A stretch of DNA of 12,524 nucleotides from Pedobacter sp. UBA5917 (GCF_002432345.1 NZ_DJDT01000072.1:1-12524), one strand, 5' to 3'. Counted from the stretch's first letter, positions 1-7,140 are shown. Made by a program: numbers and translations. The notes: generated by a model from the letters alone, not told the origin.

Positions 1-22
1 AAATAAATTCAGCATGACGAAA
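1..22 (-). repeat. Edge-truncated remnant of repeat family A
   Basis: The first bases read AAATAAATTCAG followed by CATGACGA. This matches the reverse complement of the left part of the family A repeats seen at 4014 and 10534 with two mismatches over about 20 bases. The rest of the element lies outside the window. It sits just past the stop codon of the DUF2459 gene. The match is short, so membership is likely but not certain. Confidence 0.55.
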
Positions 23-32
23 TCTTGTAAAA

Positions 33-710
33 TTACTCGTACTTCAAAAAAATACCGGTATCAAAAATCGTCCATAAGCAGCTGGGTTGACCACACTTTT
101 TTAACGCACCGTTGGCCCAGGTATTACAGGTTTTAAAAATGCTGTAACTGCCTTTGGCTTCGTAAAAAGCATCGCCGATATCATAATGAATATCTGATAT
201 AACCCTGATCAGATGCCCCGATTCATCTTTTTTAAACGCACTTAAAATATAATCGATCAATAAAAGGTATTGCGCTTTACTGATCATTATTTTTTTACAG
301 CTGGCATCTTCTCTGATATTTTTGTAATAGGTGGTATGCATCGCTGATGAACTCAAACCGGAAATTGCCCTTAAACCATTGCTAAGTTTCAGGTCCGAAA
401 ATTCGGGAGTTTCAAGATAGAATTTTTTATCGCCCCAGCCCATAGCCAGGTATTGATAGGTGCTATCGGCTTCGAGTGTGTTTTGATAACTGATTTCTTT
501 CGTCCAGTTGATTTGCTCGGTAACTGCAGGTACCACAATATCGGTGTGTATGCCATTCGTCATAATGTAAATGGCAATTTCTTTTGGGTTTGTAGGGTTT
601 GAGTTTACCGTTATCCGTGAGCAACAAAATGCGGTAATGAAATAAATTCCGATTAAAGCAATAAAAACAATGCAAAACCTGCCCGTATATTTTAAAAACC
701 TTTTGTTCAT
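33..710 (-). CDS. DUF2459 (TIGR02117) family protein, membrane-anchored
   Basis: A 225-residue protein whose motifs match the DUF2459/TIGR02117 family of unknown function. Visible are NGIHTD (52-57), GWGD (91-94), FYLETPEFSDL (97-107), an MHTTYY segment (124-129) and CNTWAN (195-200), followed by a WTIFDTGIF tail (213-221). Residues about 12-29 form one hydrophobic segment, which predicts an inner-membrane anchor with the rest in the periplasm. The cysteines at 29-30 are not in a good lipobox. His55, His125 and Cys195 all lie in conserved family motifs; a cysteine-hydrolase-like site is possible, but that is inference. The gene is read alone, convergent with whatever lies to the left of the window. 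No clear TAnnTTTG box was found upstream. The family call is firm, the function unknown. Confidence 0.85.
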   Translation of the reverse strand: MNKRFLKYTGRFCIVFIALIGIYFITAFCCSRITVNSNPTNPKEIAIYIMTNGIHTDIVVPAVTEQINWTKEISYQNTLEADSTYQYLAMGWGDKKFYLETPEFSDLKLSNGLRAISGLSSSAMHTTYYKNIREDASCKKIMISKAQYLLLIDYILSAFKKDESGHLIRVISDIHYDIGDAFYEAKGSYSIFKTCNTWANGALKKCGQPSCLWTIFDTGIFLKYE

Positions 711-843
711 GCTGCCCTGGTTACTTTATCTTTAATACAACATCGGTGTTTTTGGTAACCCAAGCAATAAACATCGATTTTATTGATACCGGTATCGAAA
801 AACATGATTTTTTGCGGCAATTACTTATTCCTAATTTCATCGT

Positions 844-1296
844 ATGATAAAAGGATTATTTGAAACACATATTTACGTAGAAGATTTAGAACGATCGATA
901 GATTTTTACAGCAATGTTTTAGGTTTAACGCAGTGCCACTACGAAGAAGGGCGAAGAATTGCTTTTTTCTGGATCGGCAAACCCAAGGAAGCCATGCTGG
1001 GGATTTGGGAAAAACCAAAAGATGAGATCGACATCAGGCATTTTGCTTTCCGTTGCGATGTGGATGATGTGCTGAATAAATCGGTCCGCTTTTTTGAAGC
1101 GAATAACCTCCAACCCTATAATTTTCTTAAAAGCGGCGATCGCGAACCCATGGTTTTTGCCTGGATGCCTGCTTTAGCCATTTATTTTAACGATCCCGAT
1201 GGACATGCATTGGAATTTATCGCCATTTTAGAAGGTGAGGCCAGGCCAGAGTTAGGCGTGATTTCTTATCAGGATTGGTTAAACAGAGGTATTTAA
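844..1296 (+). CDS. VOC superfamily (glyoxalase/FosA-like) protein
   Basis: A 150-residue single-domain vicinal-oxygen-chelate protein. The N-terminal half carries the first metal-ligand candidate His9 (ETHIYVEDLERSIDFY, a typical VOC opening). The second half carries His66 (RHFAF) and Glu124 in DPDGHALEFI. This His/His/Glu spacing is that of the FosA/glyoxalase-fold metalloenzymes, normally dimers that bind Mn, Zn, Ni or Fe. The substrate cannot be read from the sequence: ring-cleavage, glyoxalase-like and antibiotic-modifying members share these residues. The start is supported because His9 lies at the usual distance from the N-terminus. A degenerate -7-like TAATTTCA at 832-839 would give an almost leaderless mRNA. 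No partner gene is nearby, since the flanking genes are both on the other strand. Confidence 0.85.
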   Translation: MIKGLFETHIYVEDLERSIDFYSNVLGLTQCHYEEGRRIAFFWIGKPKEAMLGIWEKPKDEIDIRHFAFRCDVDDVLNKSVRFFEANNLQPYNFLKSGDREPMVFAWMPALAIYFNDPDGHALEFIAILEGEARPELGVISYQDWLNRGI

Positions 1297-1364
1297 GATT
1301 TATGACCTAATTTTGATGAATAATATGTCTTTAAAGGTCTCTTGCGTACATTTTTCACTCATAG

Positions 1365-1440
1365 CCGTCCCCCTGAATTTATTTCAGGGTCTATCTAACA
1401 GGAAAAATGCTGATCCCGAAGCTTCGGGACAGCATGACGA
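1365..1440 (+). repeat. Family A palindromic repeat, full two-hairpin copy (A1)
   Basis: Two hairpins lie side by side. Hairpin 1 is CCCTGAA (1371-1377) with TTCAGGG (1383-1389). Hairpin 2 has an outer stem ATGCTG (1407-1412) with CAGCAT (1430-1435) around the perfect 16-base palindrome TCCCGAAGCTTCGGGA (1414-1429). A 17-base linker separates them. The element aligns without gaps over 76 positions with the copy at 10539-10614. It ends in TGACGA; its left end is the slightly decayed CCGTCC where the other copy has TCGTCA. It occupies most of the gap between the VOC gene and the convergent DUF4180 gene and may also act as a transcript-end hairpin for both. Confidence 0.85.
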
Positions 1441-1516
1441 TCGCGCTAGTTCTTTGGGCTTAAAATTATTCAGTAGAATAAAGAATTAATCGAATTGAAG
1501 TTTATAGATAGATTAC

Positions 1517-1876
1517 TTAACCACCAAACTTCTGCAAGGCATCGGCTGTTGATGCCAGGAAATTGATGTGTTTGCCATTATTGCTTTCGAAAATAAAATC
1601 TTTAATGCTCTTGCTTTGGAGCGTACTAAAATCGCCAACAATAGCGAGGCTTACCCGGTAATTGGAAAATTTCTGAAGAATTTCTCCTGCAATTCCATTT
1701 TTAAGGTCGAAGAAATCAGGTGTAATATTTTTTTTGTCGATAATGATTTTATCAAAGCCCTGGTAGTATAAATTTCCCAAAAGGTCTAATCCATCTTCAG
1801 CATTATTGATGATCATTTCTTCTGAAATAATTTCGGCAACGTTGATGTTGTTTATCGTGTGGGTCTCTGTTTTCAT
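1517..1876 (-). CDS. DUF4180 domain-containing protein
   Basis: A 119-residue protein covering essentially one DUF4180 domain. Family-type motifs in order are PDFFDLKNGIAGEILQKF (53-70), NYR (72-74), AIVGDFS (78-84) and SKSIKDFIFESNNGK (88-102). There is no signal peptide or membrane segment, so it should be cytosolic. The function of DUF4180 is not established. The alternating hydrophobic strands and short helices resemble STAS-like small domains, but that is only an impression. The gene is transcribed alone, converging on the VOC gene, with its promoter region facing typA. A -7-like box lies about 31 bases upstream of the ATG. Confidence 0.85.
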   Translation of the reverse strand: MKTETHTINNINVAEIISEEMIINNAEDGLDLLGNLYYQGFDKIIIDKKNITPDFFDLKNGIAGEILQKFSNYRVSLAIVGDFSTLQSKSIKDFIFESNNGKHINFLASTADALQKFGG

Positions 1877-1894
1877 CTATATATTTAATTTAAT

Positions 1895-1914
1895 TATCTT
1901 GGATTGGCAAGATA
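1895..1914 (-). promoter_or_regulatory. Candidate DUF4180 promoter -7 box within an inverted repeat
   Basis: On the minus strand 1914-1907 reads TATCTTGC, one step from the Bacteroidota -7 consensus TAnnTTTG, about 31 bases upstream of the ATG at 1876. The same site forms a perfect 7-base inverted repeat, TATCTTG (1895-1901) and CAAGATA (1908-1914), separated by six bases. It could be an operator or simply two facing -7-like boxes. No convincing -33 TTTG was seen. Confidence 0.4.
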
Positions 1915-2051
1915 CAAATTCTGTTTTTTATAGAAATCTTTACCGGACAAAGAAAACTGCTCTTCACGCTTGTGTTTAAAAATGAGATAATTGCAACATT
2001 ATCATAGCATTAAATAGTGAGCGATATAGTAGAAAATCCATTTCAAAACAC

Positions 2052-2081
2052 TATCTTTGCGCCAAATTTGAGGCGCATTTT
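2052..2081 (+). promoter_or_regulatory. typA promoter -7 box and leader hairpin
   Basis: TATCTTTG at 2052-2059 is a perfect TAnnTTTG match 22 bases before the typA ATG. It overlaps the left arm of a 6-base inverted repeat, TGCGCC (2058-2063) and GGCGCA (2072-2077), whose loop is AAATTTGA. The right arm ends four bases before the start codon. No good -33 box is visible. The -7 call is solid; any role for the hairpin is unknown. Confidence 0.65.
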
Positions 2082-3887
2082 ATGCAAAAGATTAGAAATA
2101 TAGCTATTATAGCACACGTTGACCACGGTAAAACTACGTTGGTTGATAAGATTTTACACTCTTGTTCTATTTTTCGTGACAACGAACAAACAGGAGAGTT
2201 AATATTGGATAACAACGATTTAGAGCGCGAGCGTGGTATCACTATCGTATCTAAAAACGTTTCGGTAAGGTATAAAGATGTAAAAATCAATATCATCGAT
2301 ACTCCTGGTCACGCGGATTTTGGCGGTGAGGTTGAGCGTGTTTTAAAAATGGCCGATGGTGTACTTTTGCTTTGTGATGCTTTTGAAGGAGCAATGCCTC
2401 AAACGCGTTTCGTAACGCAAAAAGCTTTGGCACTGGGTTTAAAACCAATTGTGGTGGTAAACAAAGTAGATAAAGAAAACTGTCGCCCTGAAGAGGTTTA
2501 TGAGCAAATTTTCGAATTGTTCTTTAACCTTGAAGCTACTGAAGAGCAATTGGATTTCCCGGTTATCTACGGTTCATCTAAACAAGGATGGATGAGTACA
2601 GACTGGAAAGTGCCAACTACCGATATTTTCCCGTTGTTGGATGCTGTTGTGGCAAATATTCCACCTGCACCGGTTAACGAGGGTACTTTACAGATGCAGA
2701 TTACTTCGTTGGATTATTCATCTTTCGTAGGTCGTATCGCTATCGGTCGTGTTCACCGCGGTACCATTAAAGAAAACCAACCGGTTACTTTGATTAAACG
2801 TGATGGTAAACTGGTAAAATCGAGGGTAAAAGAACTTTATACTTTCGAAGGTTTGGGTAAAGTTAAAGCTACCGAAGTGAGCTCTGGCGATATCTGTGCT
2901 GTTGTAGGTATTGATGGTTTTGATATCGGTGATACCATTGCAGATTTTGAAACACCGGAACAACTACCGGTAATCAGTATCGATGAGCCAACAATGAACA
3001 TGTTGTTTACCATCAATAACTCACCATTTTTCGGTAAAGAAGGTAAGTTGGTAACTTCTCAACGTATTAAAGACCGTTTGATCAAAGAAATGGAGAAAAA
3101 CTTAGCGTTGAAAGTTATTGAAACTGCTTCTCCAGATTCGTGGTTGGTTTATGGCCGTGGTATTCTCCATTTATCTGTATTGATCGAAACCATGCGTCGC
3201 GAAGGTTACGAATTACAGGTTGGTCAGCCACAGGTTATCGTTAAAGAAATCGATGGTAAAAAACACGAGCCAATCGAAACATTGATCGTTGATGTACCTG
3301 GAGAAGTTTCTGGTAAAGTAATCGAATTAGTAACACAACGTAAAGGTGAGTTATTGATTATGGAACCAAAAGGCGATTTACAGCACTTAGAATTCGAAAT
3401 TCCATCACGCGGTATCATTGGTTTACGTAACAACGTATTAACTGCAACTGCTGGTGAGGCAATTATGGCACACCGTTTCAAAGCTTACGAGCCTTGGAAA
3501 GGTACAATCCCTGGCCGTTTAAACGGTGTATTGATTTCTATGGAGAAAGGTCAGACTACTGCATATTCAATCGATAAATTACAGGATAGAGGCCGTTTCT
3601 TCATCGATCCGGGAGCTGATGTTTACGAAGGTCAGATTATGGGTGAGCACATCCGTGATAACGATTTAGTGGTGAATGTTGTTAAAGGTAAAGCCTTAAC
3701 CAATATGCGTGCATCAGGTACTGATGATAACACCCGTATTGCACCTGCAATTAAATTCTCGTTAGAAGAGGCTATGGAGTATATCCAGGCTGATGAGTAT
3801 ATCGAGGTTACGCCAGTGAGCATGCGTTTACGTAAAATCTTCTTAACAGAGCAGGAACGTAAAGTTAAAGGAAAGCAGTTCGCTTAA
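2082..3887 (+). CDS. typA: Translational GTPase TypA/BipA
   Basis: A 601-residue ribosome-associated GTPase of the EF-G-like TypA/BipA family, at normal full length. All GTPase motifs are present: G1 AHVDHGKT (11-18), G2 RGIT (51-54), G3 DTPGH (73-77), G4 NKVD (127-130) and a G5-like GSSKQG (164-169). Behind the G domain come a beta-barrel domain II (about 200-300), EF-G-like domains III and V (about 305-480), and the BipA-specific C-terminal domain with GTDDNTRIAPA near residues 545-555. Family members bind the 70S ribosome and help 50S assembly, stress and low-temperature growth. The gene is monocistronic, with its own promoter and a strong terminator downstream. Its many C/T-rich optimal codons look typical of a well-expressed housekeeping gene. 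Confidence 0.97.
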   Translation: MQKIRNIAIIAHVDHGKTTLVDKILHSCSIFRDNEQTGELILDNNDLERERGITIVSKNVSVRYKDVKINIIDTPGHADFGGEVERVLKMADGVLLLCDAFEGAMPQTRFVTQKALALGLKPIVVVNKVDKENCRPEEVYEQIFELFFNLEATEEQLDFPVIYGSSKQGWMSTDWKVPTTDIFPLLDAVVANIPPAPVNEGTLQMQITSLDYSSFVGRIAIGRVHRGTIKENQPVTLIKRDGKLVKSRVKELYTFEGLGKVKATEVSSGDICAVVGIDGFDIGDTIADFETPEQLPVISIDEPTMNMLFTINNSPFFGKEGKLVTSQRIKDRLIKEMEKNLALKVIETASPDSWLVYGRGILHLSVLIETMRREGYELQVGQPQVIVKEIDGKKHEPIETLIVDVPGEVSGKVIELVTQRKGELLIMEPKGDLQHLEFEIPSRGIIGLRNNVLTATAGEAIMAHRFKAYEPWKGTIPGRLNGVLISMEKGQTTAYSIDKLQDRGRFFIDPGADVYEGQIMGEHIRDNDLVVNVVKGKALTNMRASGTDDNTRIAPAIKFSLEEAMEYIQADEYIEVTPVSMRLRKIFLTEQERKVKGKQFA

Positions 3888-3915
3888 GACCCTAAATTCC
3901 CTAAAGGGGACTTGG
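3888..3915 (+). repeat. CCCTAAA-type small repeat fragment after typA
   Basis: Immediately after the typA stop, CCCTAAA occurs twice (3890-3896 and 3899-3905). The second copy folds with GGGG (3906-3909) as CCCTAAAGGGG. Strings of the type CCCCTAAAGGGGACTT are, to my recollection, common interspersed motifs in Bacteroidota intergenic DNA. There is only one occurrence in this window, so the repeat status rests on that recollection. Confidence 0.4.
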
Positions 3916-3925
3916 AAAAAATATC

Positions 3926-3960
3926 AAAGCCTCGGTGTAAACCGGGGCTTTTTGCGTTTT
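3926..3960 (+). terminator. Intrinsic terminator of typA
   Basis: A 10-base-pair stem, AAAGCCTCGG (3926-3935) with CCGGGGCTTT (3942-3951), has one T-G wobble and the six-base loop TGTAAA. It is followed by a T-rich tail (TTGCGTTTT). It lies about 40 bases past the typA stop codon and has the classic form of a factor-independent terminator. Confidence 0.85.
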
Positions 3961-4013
3961 AGAATTTAAGTAGTAGGATTAATGATTTGCATAATCTTAA
4001 GGTATGCTTATAA

Positions 4014-4047
4014 TAGTGTCGTCACCCTGAATTTATTTCAGGGTCTT
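4014..4047 (+). repeat. Family A repeat, first module only (A2)
   Basis: These 34 bases are identical to 10534-10567: TAGTGTCGTCA, then the CCCTGAA/TTCAGGG hairpin, then GTCTT. The second, CCCGAAGCTTCGGG-type, module is absent here, so this is a half or truncated element. The rest of the 3961-4261 gap shows no gene, tRNA or other feature I can support. Confidence 0.85.
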
Positions 4048-4261
4048 GTAAAAAGAAGTAAGATACAGGCTAATTTATTTCAATACCTGAGTCACCTGAG
4101 CGCATCTGAGTTGGGAAGATAAAGTTGTAATATTTCAAAAGCAACTCTATTCCTTGAAAAAAATAAGGAAGGTAGTTATAGTATTTTTATTAATGACTCT
4201 TACTGCTAAACCACAATGAAATAAGCGACTGTACAGGATTTAGGTTTTTGAATATATGTAG

Positions 4262-4678
4262 CTATTCTGTTAAATAAAATTTTATAGGGAATATCACTTT
4301 ACTGGCAATCTTTTTCCGTGTTCCTAATTCATATGCTGGAATCCATTTAGGCATTAGTTTTACAACTCTTAAAGCCTCATTATTTAAAAATTCTCCACCT
4401 GGTATTCCTTTTAAAATTTTTGGCGACTTAATGGATCCGTCCTTATCAATAACAAGCTGAACATAGATTTTTCCCTGGCCACACCAATCTGGGTTGGGCC
4501 ATTTCAAATTTTTGGATAAAAAAATCTGCAGTTTCTGTGTTCCACCGGGGAACTTTGCCGGTATTTCTAAACCAGCATCATCCGCATAAGGATATATTAT
4601 TGCTTTATCTTTTGGTTTTTGTACAGATGAGTCTTTCCAAAAAAGTAATAGCGTTATAACTGTTAAAATCCTGATCAT
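4262..4678 (-). CDS. Short secreted TonB C-terminal-domain protein
   Basis: A TonB-CTD-like protein of 138 residues from the chosen start. An earlier in-frame ATG at 4765 would add 29 polar residues, hide the signal sequence and run into the divergent regulator's promoter, so the ATG at 4678 is preferred. Residues 1-14 (MIRILTVITLLLFW) look like a signal peptide or anchor. The rest is one TonB-like domain: FPGG (43-46), NLKWPNPDWCGQGK (57-70), VQLVIDKDGSIKSPKILKG (73-91), EALRVVKLMPKWIPA (101-115) and PIKF (131-134). It lacks the long proline-rich spacer of true energy transducers, so it is more likely one of the many small Bacteroidota periplasmic TonB-CTD proteins than an ExbBD partner. It is transcribed divergently from the Crp/Fnr gene, with about 100 bases between the starts. 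Confidence 0.8.
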   Translation of the reverse strand: MIRILTVITLLLFWKDSSVQKPKDKAIIYPYADDAGLEIPAKFPGGTQKLQIFLSKNLKWPNPDWCGQGKIYVQLVIDKDGSIKSPKILKGIPGGEFLNNEALRVVKLMPKWIPAYELGTRKKIASKVIFPIKFYLTE

Positions 4679-4756
4679 TTTTGAAACTTGGTTGCTTATA
4701 TCAGGATTTATTTTAATTGAAATTCCATAATGTAAAACGTTATTGGGATTCTTTCT

Positions 4757-4764
4757 ACCTTGCA
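4757..4764 (+). promoter_or_regulatory. Candidate -7 box of the Crp/Fnr gene
   Basis: TACCTTGC is a near match to TAnnTTTG, ending 16 bases before the ATG at 4781. Transcription from it would begin past the upstream in-frame TTG at 4760, which is an argument for the ATG start. Confidence 0.45.
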
Positions 4765-4780
4765 TTCAAATATTACATCC

Positions 4781-5341
4781 ATGCAAAACTACCTCCAATC
4801 ATTCAATATTCTTTTACCTTCCGAAATAGATGCTTTTGTGGTAAATGCTACACCAAGGAAATTAAAAAAAGGAGAATTTTTTATTACGGAGCATCATATC
4901 TGTAGAGAGATCGCTTTTATTAAATCGGGTATTTTGCGTTCTTATTATACCTCTGCCAATGCCGAAGAGTATACCTACTGCCTTACATTTCCCAACCAGT
5001 TTATGACGGCTTATTCATCGCTGATTACCGGAAATCCAACTGTCGAAAATATCCAGGCGATGAGTGATGTAGATTTAATGATCATTAAAAAGGAAGTTGT
5101 TGATGATTTGGCCGATTCGAGCATAAATGGATTAAAATTGTTAAAAACCATAGCCGAACAACAATATCTCCATTTGGAGAAGCGGATTTTTATGTACCAG
5201 AAAGATGCCGCCAAAGAACGTTACCTGGAACTTTTTAAAAGTTATCCCGATTATATCAAACAGATTCCGGTAAAATACCTCGCTTCTTTTCTTGCTATTA
5301 CGCCGCGGCATTTAAGCAGGCTGCGGAGAGAAATTATTTGA
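4781..5341 (+). CDS. Crp/Fnr family transcriptional regulator
   Basis: A 186-residue regulator from the ATG at 4781; an in-frame TTG at 4760 is possible but lies inside the likely -7 box. Residues about 25-110 form the cyclic-nucleotide-binding-type beta-roll (LKKGEFFITEHH, then FIKSGILRSYY, then a turn at SLITGNPTVENIQAMSD). Next is the dimerisation helix with the AKERYLELF motif (144-152), and a C-terminal helix-turn-helix (162-186, IPVKYLASFLAITPRHLSR). I see no Fnr-type cysteine cluster and no canonical cAMP-binding Arg-Ser pair, so the ligand is unknown, as for most Bacteroidota members of this group. The oxidoreductase gene begins 63 bases downstream on the same strand with its own -7 box and is a plausible target. 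Confidence 0.88.
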   Translation: MQNYLQSFNILLPSEIDAFVVNATPRKLKKGEFFITEHHICREIAFIKSGILRSYYTSANAEEYTYCLTFPNQFMTAYSSLITGNPTVENIQAMSDVDLMIIKKEVVDDLADSSINGLKLLKTIAEQQYLHLEKRIFMYQKDAAKERYLELFKSYPDYIKQIPVKYLASFLAITPRHLSRLRREII

Positions 5342-5377
5342 GGACATTTGTCTGCCTGTTGAGCAAAAAATCGAAGT

Positions 5378-5385
5378 TAATTTTG
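5378..5385 (+). promoter_or_regulatory. -7 box of the NAD(P)H oxidoreductase gene
   Basis: TAATTTTG matches TAnnTTTG exactly and ends 19 bases before the ATG at 5405. The -33 region is not clear: TTTG at 5347-5350 is about 27 bases away, which is longer than usual. Confidence 0.55.
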
Positions 5386-5404
5386 TGTTGTAAATAAAAA
5401 CAGC

Positions 5405-5983
5405 ATGAAAAATATCTTAATCATAAATGGCCACCCCAATAAAGCCAGTATCAATTTTGCCCTTGCAGAAGCATATTACAAAGGCGCAGTAGAAGCTGGT
5501 GCAAATGTTTCGATAATCCACATCGCCGATTTAACCTTTAACCCCAACTTACAGTTTGGTTACCGGCAGCGGATGGAGTTGGAACCCGATCTGTTAAGCA
5601 GCTTAGAAAAAATTAAAGCAGCGGATCATCTGGTTTGGGTGCATCCGGTATGGTGGGGCGGTATACCTGCTTTGATGAAAGGTTTTATCGACCGTTTATT
5701 TTTATCGGGAATTGCCTTTCAATACCGTGAAAACAGCGTTTGGTGGGATAAGTTATTTAAAGGCAAAACTGCCCGGATTATTACCACTTTAGATCAACCA
5801 TCGTGGTACTACCGCATGTTTTTCGGCCGGCCAAGTGTTAATCAGCTAAAGAAAAGTGTACTCCAGTTCTGTGGGATAAATCCTGTTAAAGTTACCTATG
5901 TTGGGATCGTTAAAAAATCAACCGAAAAGCAACGTAGGAAGTGGATTGATGAAGCATTTAAGCTGGGTGAAAATTTAAGTTGA
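5405..5983 (+). CDS. NAD(P)H oxidoreductase, flavodoxin_2 (MdaB/KefF/NQO-like) family
   Basis: A 192-residue flavoprotein of the flavodoxin-like-fold quinone reductase family. The N-terminus MKNILIINGHPNKASIN (1-17) is the FMN/FAD phosphate-binding loop. The family signature VHPVWWGGIPALMKGFIDR (79-97) is intact, followed by LSGIAFQY (100-107). These enzymes transfer two electrons from NAD(P)H to quinones or similar electrophiles in the cytosol. The physiological substrate is not visible. The Crp/Fnr-type gene 63 bases upstream runs in the same direction, a pairing often seen in Bacteroidota between a regulator and a detoxifying oxidoreductase. Local regulation is an inference. Start and length fit the family. 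Confidence 0.9.
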   Translation: MKNILIINGHPNKASINFALAEAYYKGAVEAGANVSIIHIADLTFNPNLQFGYRQRMELEPDLLSSLEKIKAADHLVWVHPVWWGGIPALMKGFIDRLFLSGIAFQYRENSVWWDKLFKGKTARIITTLDQPSWYYRMFFGRPSVNQLKKSVLQFCGINPVKVTYVGIVKKSTEKQRRKWIDEAFKLGENLS

Positions 5984-6101
5984 CATTTTGTTTGTCTCTT
6001 GGTTATTAATAAGTTACGTTAATTTTTGTCAGTAGTGTTTCATAAAACCTGTGGGAATAAAAAACTAACAATTTTATGGCAATTGATATTTGATTCATCT
6101 G

Positions 6102-6109
6102 TAACTTTG
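6102..6109 (+). promoter_or_regulatory. -7 box upstream of the first acyltransferase
   Basis: TAACTTTG is an exact TAnnTTTG match, 28 bases before the ATG at 6138. No convincing -33 TTTG was found at the usual 19-21 base spacing. Confidence 0.55.
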
Positions 6110-6137
6110 CATGTTGTAACCAAAACACCGTAATGCA

Positions 6138-7055
6138 ATGATTAATAAAGCGTTATCCAAAGCGGGTATATTTTTATTGAATTTACTCTCTCTTTTACCG
6201 CTATTCATTTTATACAGATTGGCAGATGCTTTTTATGTGCTGATTTTTTATGTTTTTGGTTACCGCAGAAAAGTGGTTAAAGAAAACTTGGTTAATGCCT
6301 TTCCCGAAAAAAGTACTACCGAAATCAAGGCAATAGAAAAAAGGTTCTATAAATTTTTGGCCTCACTTTTTATCGAGGTGATCAAAATGAAGAGTATTTC
6401 TAAAAAAGAACTCAATAAGAGGGTTAAATTTAAGAATACAGATCTTGTAGAAGCCTATCTAAAAAATAAAGAAAGCGTTCTTTTTTGCTCTGCACACTTT
6501 GGTAATTACGAATGGGTTTGTATGGCCATTGGCCTGGCTTTTTCAGGAGAACATTACCCGATTTATAAACCTTTGAGCAGCGATGCTTTCGACAATTGGT
6601 TTTTGGATATGAGGAGCAGGTTTGGTAACCACATGGTATCGATGCGCCAAACCTTAAGGGCCATCCAGGCGAGTAAGAACGAAGCAACCATGTTTACCTT
6701 TGGGAGTGACCAGGCACCTTCGAGAGAGGACTCGACCTATTGGACAATGTTTTTAAACCAGGAATCTTCCATTCAACTGGGCGTAGAAAAAATTGCAAAA
6801 AAAACCAACCGTCCTGTTTTTTACCTTAAAATTAACACCATAAAGAGGGGTTATTACGAGGTAGATTGTGTTCCGATCTGTTTAAACCCAACAGAAACTG
6901 CCGAGTTTGAAATTACTGAAATGCATACCCGCTTTTTGGAAGATATGATCAAAGAAGCACCTGCTTATTGGTTATGGAGCCATCGCAGGTGGAAATACAA
7001 ACGTGAGCCTAGGGCAACTGATGCCGTATCGAAAGATCAGAATGCGATGGCGTAA
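6138..7055 (+). CDS. HtrB/LpxL-type lysophospholipid (lipid A) acyltransferase, copy 1
   Basis: A 305-residue LPLAT/HtrB family acyltransferase, the family that transfers an acyl chain to lipid A precursors or related lysolipids at the inner membrane's cytoplasmic face. One N-terminal hydrophobic stretch (about 10-40) anchors it. The catalytic H-x4-E lies in SAHFGNYEW (His120, Glu125). Other conserved blocks are HYPIYKPL (139-146), FGSDQAPS (188-195) and LWSHRRWK (279-286). It is about 61% identical by hand count, without gaps over 290 residues, to the next gene, so the pair arose by tandem duplication. The lipid substrate and chain specificity cannot be told. The start is given by the hydrophobic N-terminus shared with copy 2. 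A two-codon ATG-CAA-TGA overlaps the start codon. Confidence 0.9.
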   Translation: MINKALSKAGIFLLNLLSLLPLFILYRLADAFYVLIFYVFGYRRKVVKENLVNAFPEKSTTEIKAIEKRFYKFLASLFIEVIKMKSISKKELNKRVKFKNTDLVEAYLKNKESVLFCSAHFGNYEWVCMAIGLAFSGEHYPIYKPLSSDAFDNWFLDMRSRFGNHMVSMRQTLRAIQASKNEATMFTFGSDQAPSREDSTYWTMFLNQESSIQLGVEKIAKKTNRPVFYLKINTIKRGYYEVDCVPICLNPTETAEFEITEMHTRFLEDMIKEAPAYWLWSHRRWKYKREPRATDAVSKDQNAMA

Positions 7056-7140
7056 TCCATTTGTCGGAAATTAAAATCTAACATTTTTGTGGCATAATTC
7101 TTTGTGGTGCTTTTTAATTTAGCATTTCAACTAATATGGT

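Noticed and set aside
4087..4110. Three CTGAG units at 9-10 base spacing
   Set aside because: The units are only five bases long with no other support; they are easily chance and not a convincing operator.
4150..4170. TTCCTT/AAGGAA inverted repeat with an A-rich loop
   Set aside because: Weak AT-rich stem, no T-run and no gene end nearby, so not called a terminator.
4679..4765. Upstream ATG extending the TonB-CTD protein by 29 residues
   Set aside because: The extension is polar, would bury the signal sequence inside the protein and reaches into the divergent gene's promoter.
4760..4780. TTG start that would add seven residues to the Crp/Fnr protein
   Set aside because: It overlaps the likely -7 box TACCTTGC, and the ATG at 4781 gives the normal family N-terminus.
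5984..6137. Riboswitch or small RNA in the gap before the first acyltransferase
   Set aside because: Apart from the -7 box at 6102-6109 there is no stable structure or known motif that I can see.
6430..6687. Open frames antisense to the acyltransferases, typA, the serine hydrolase and other genes
   Set aside because: They lie opposite clear coding sequence, show no recognisable domain or start context, and are explained as shadow frames.
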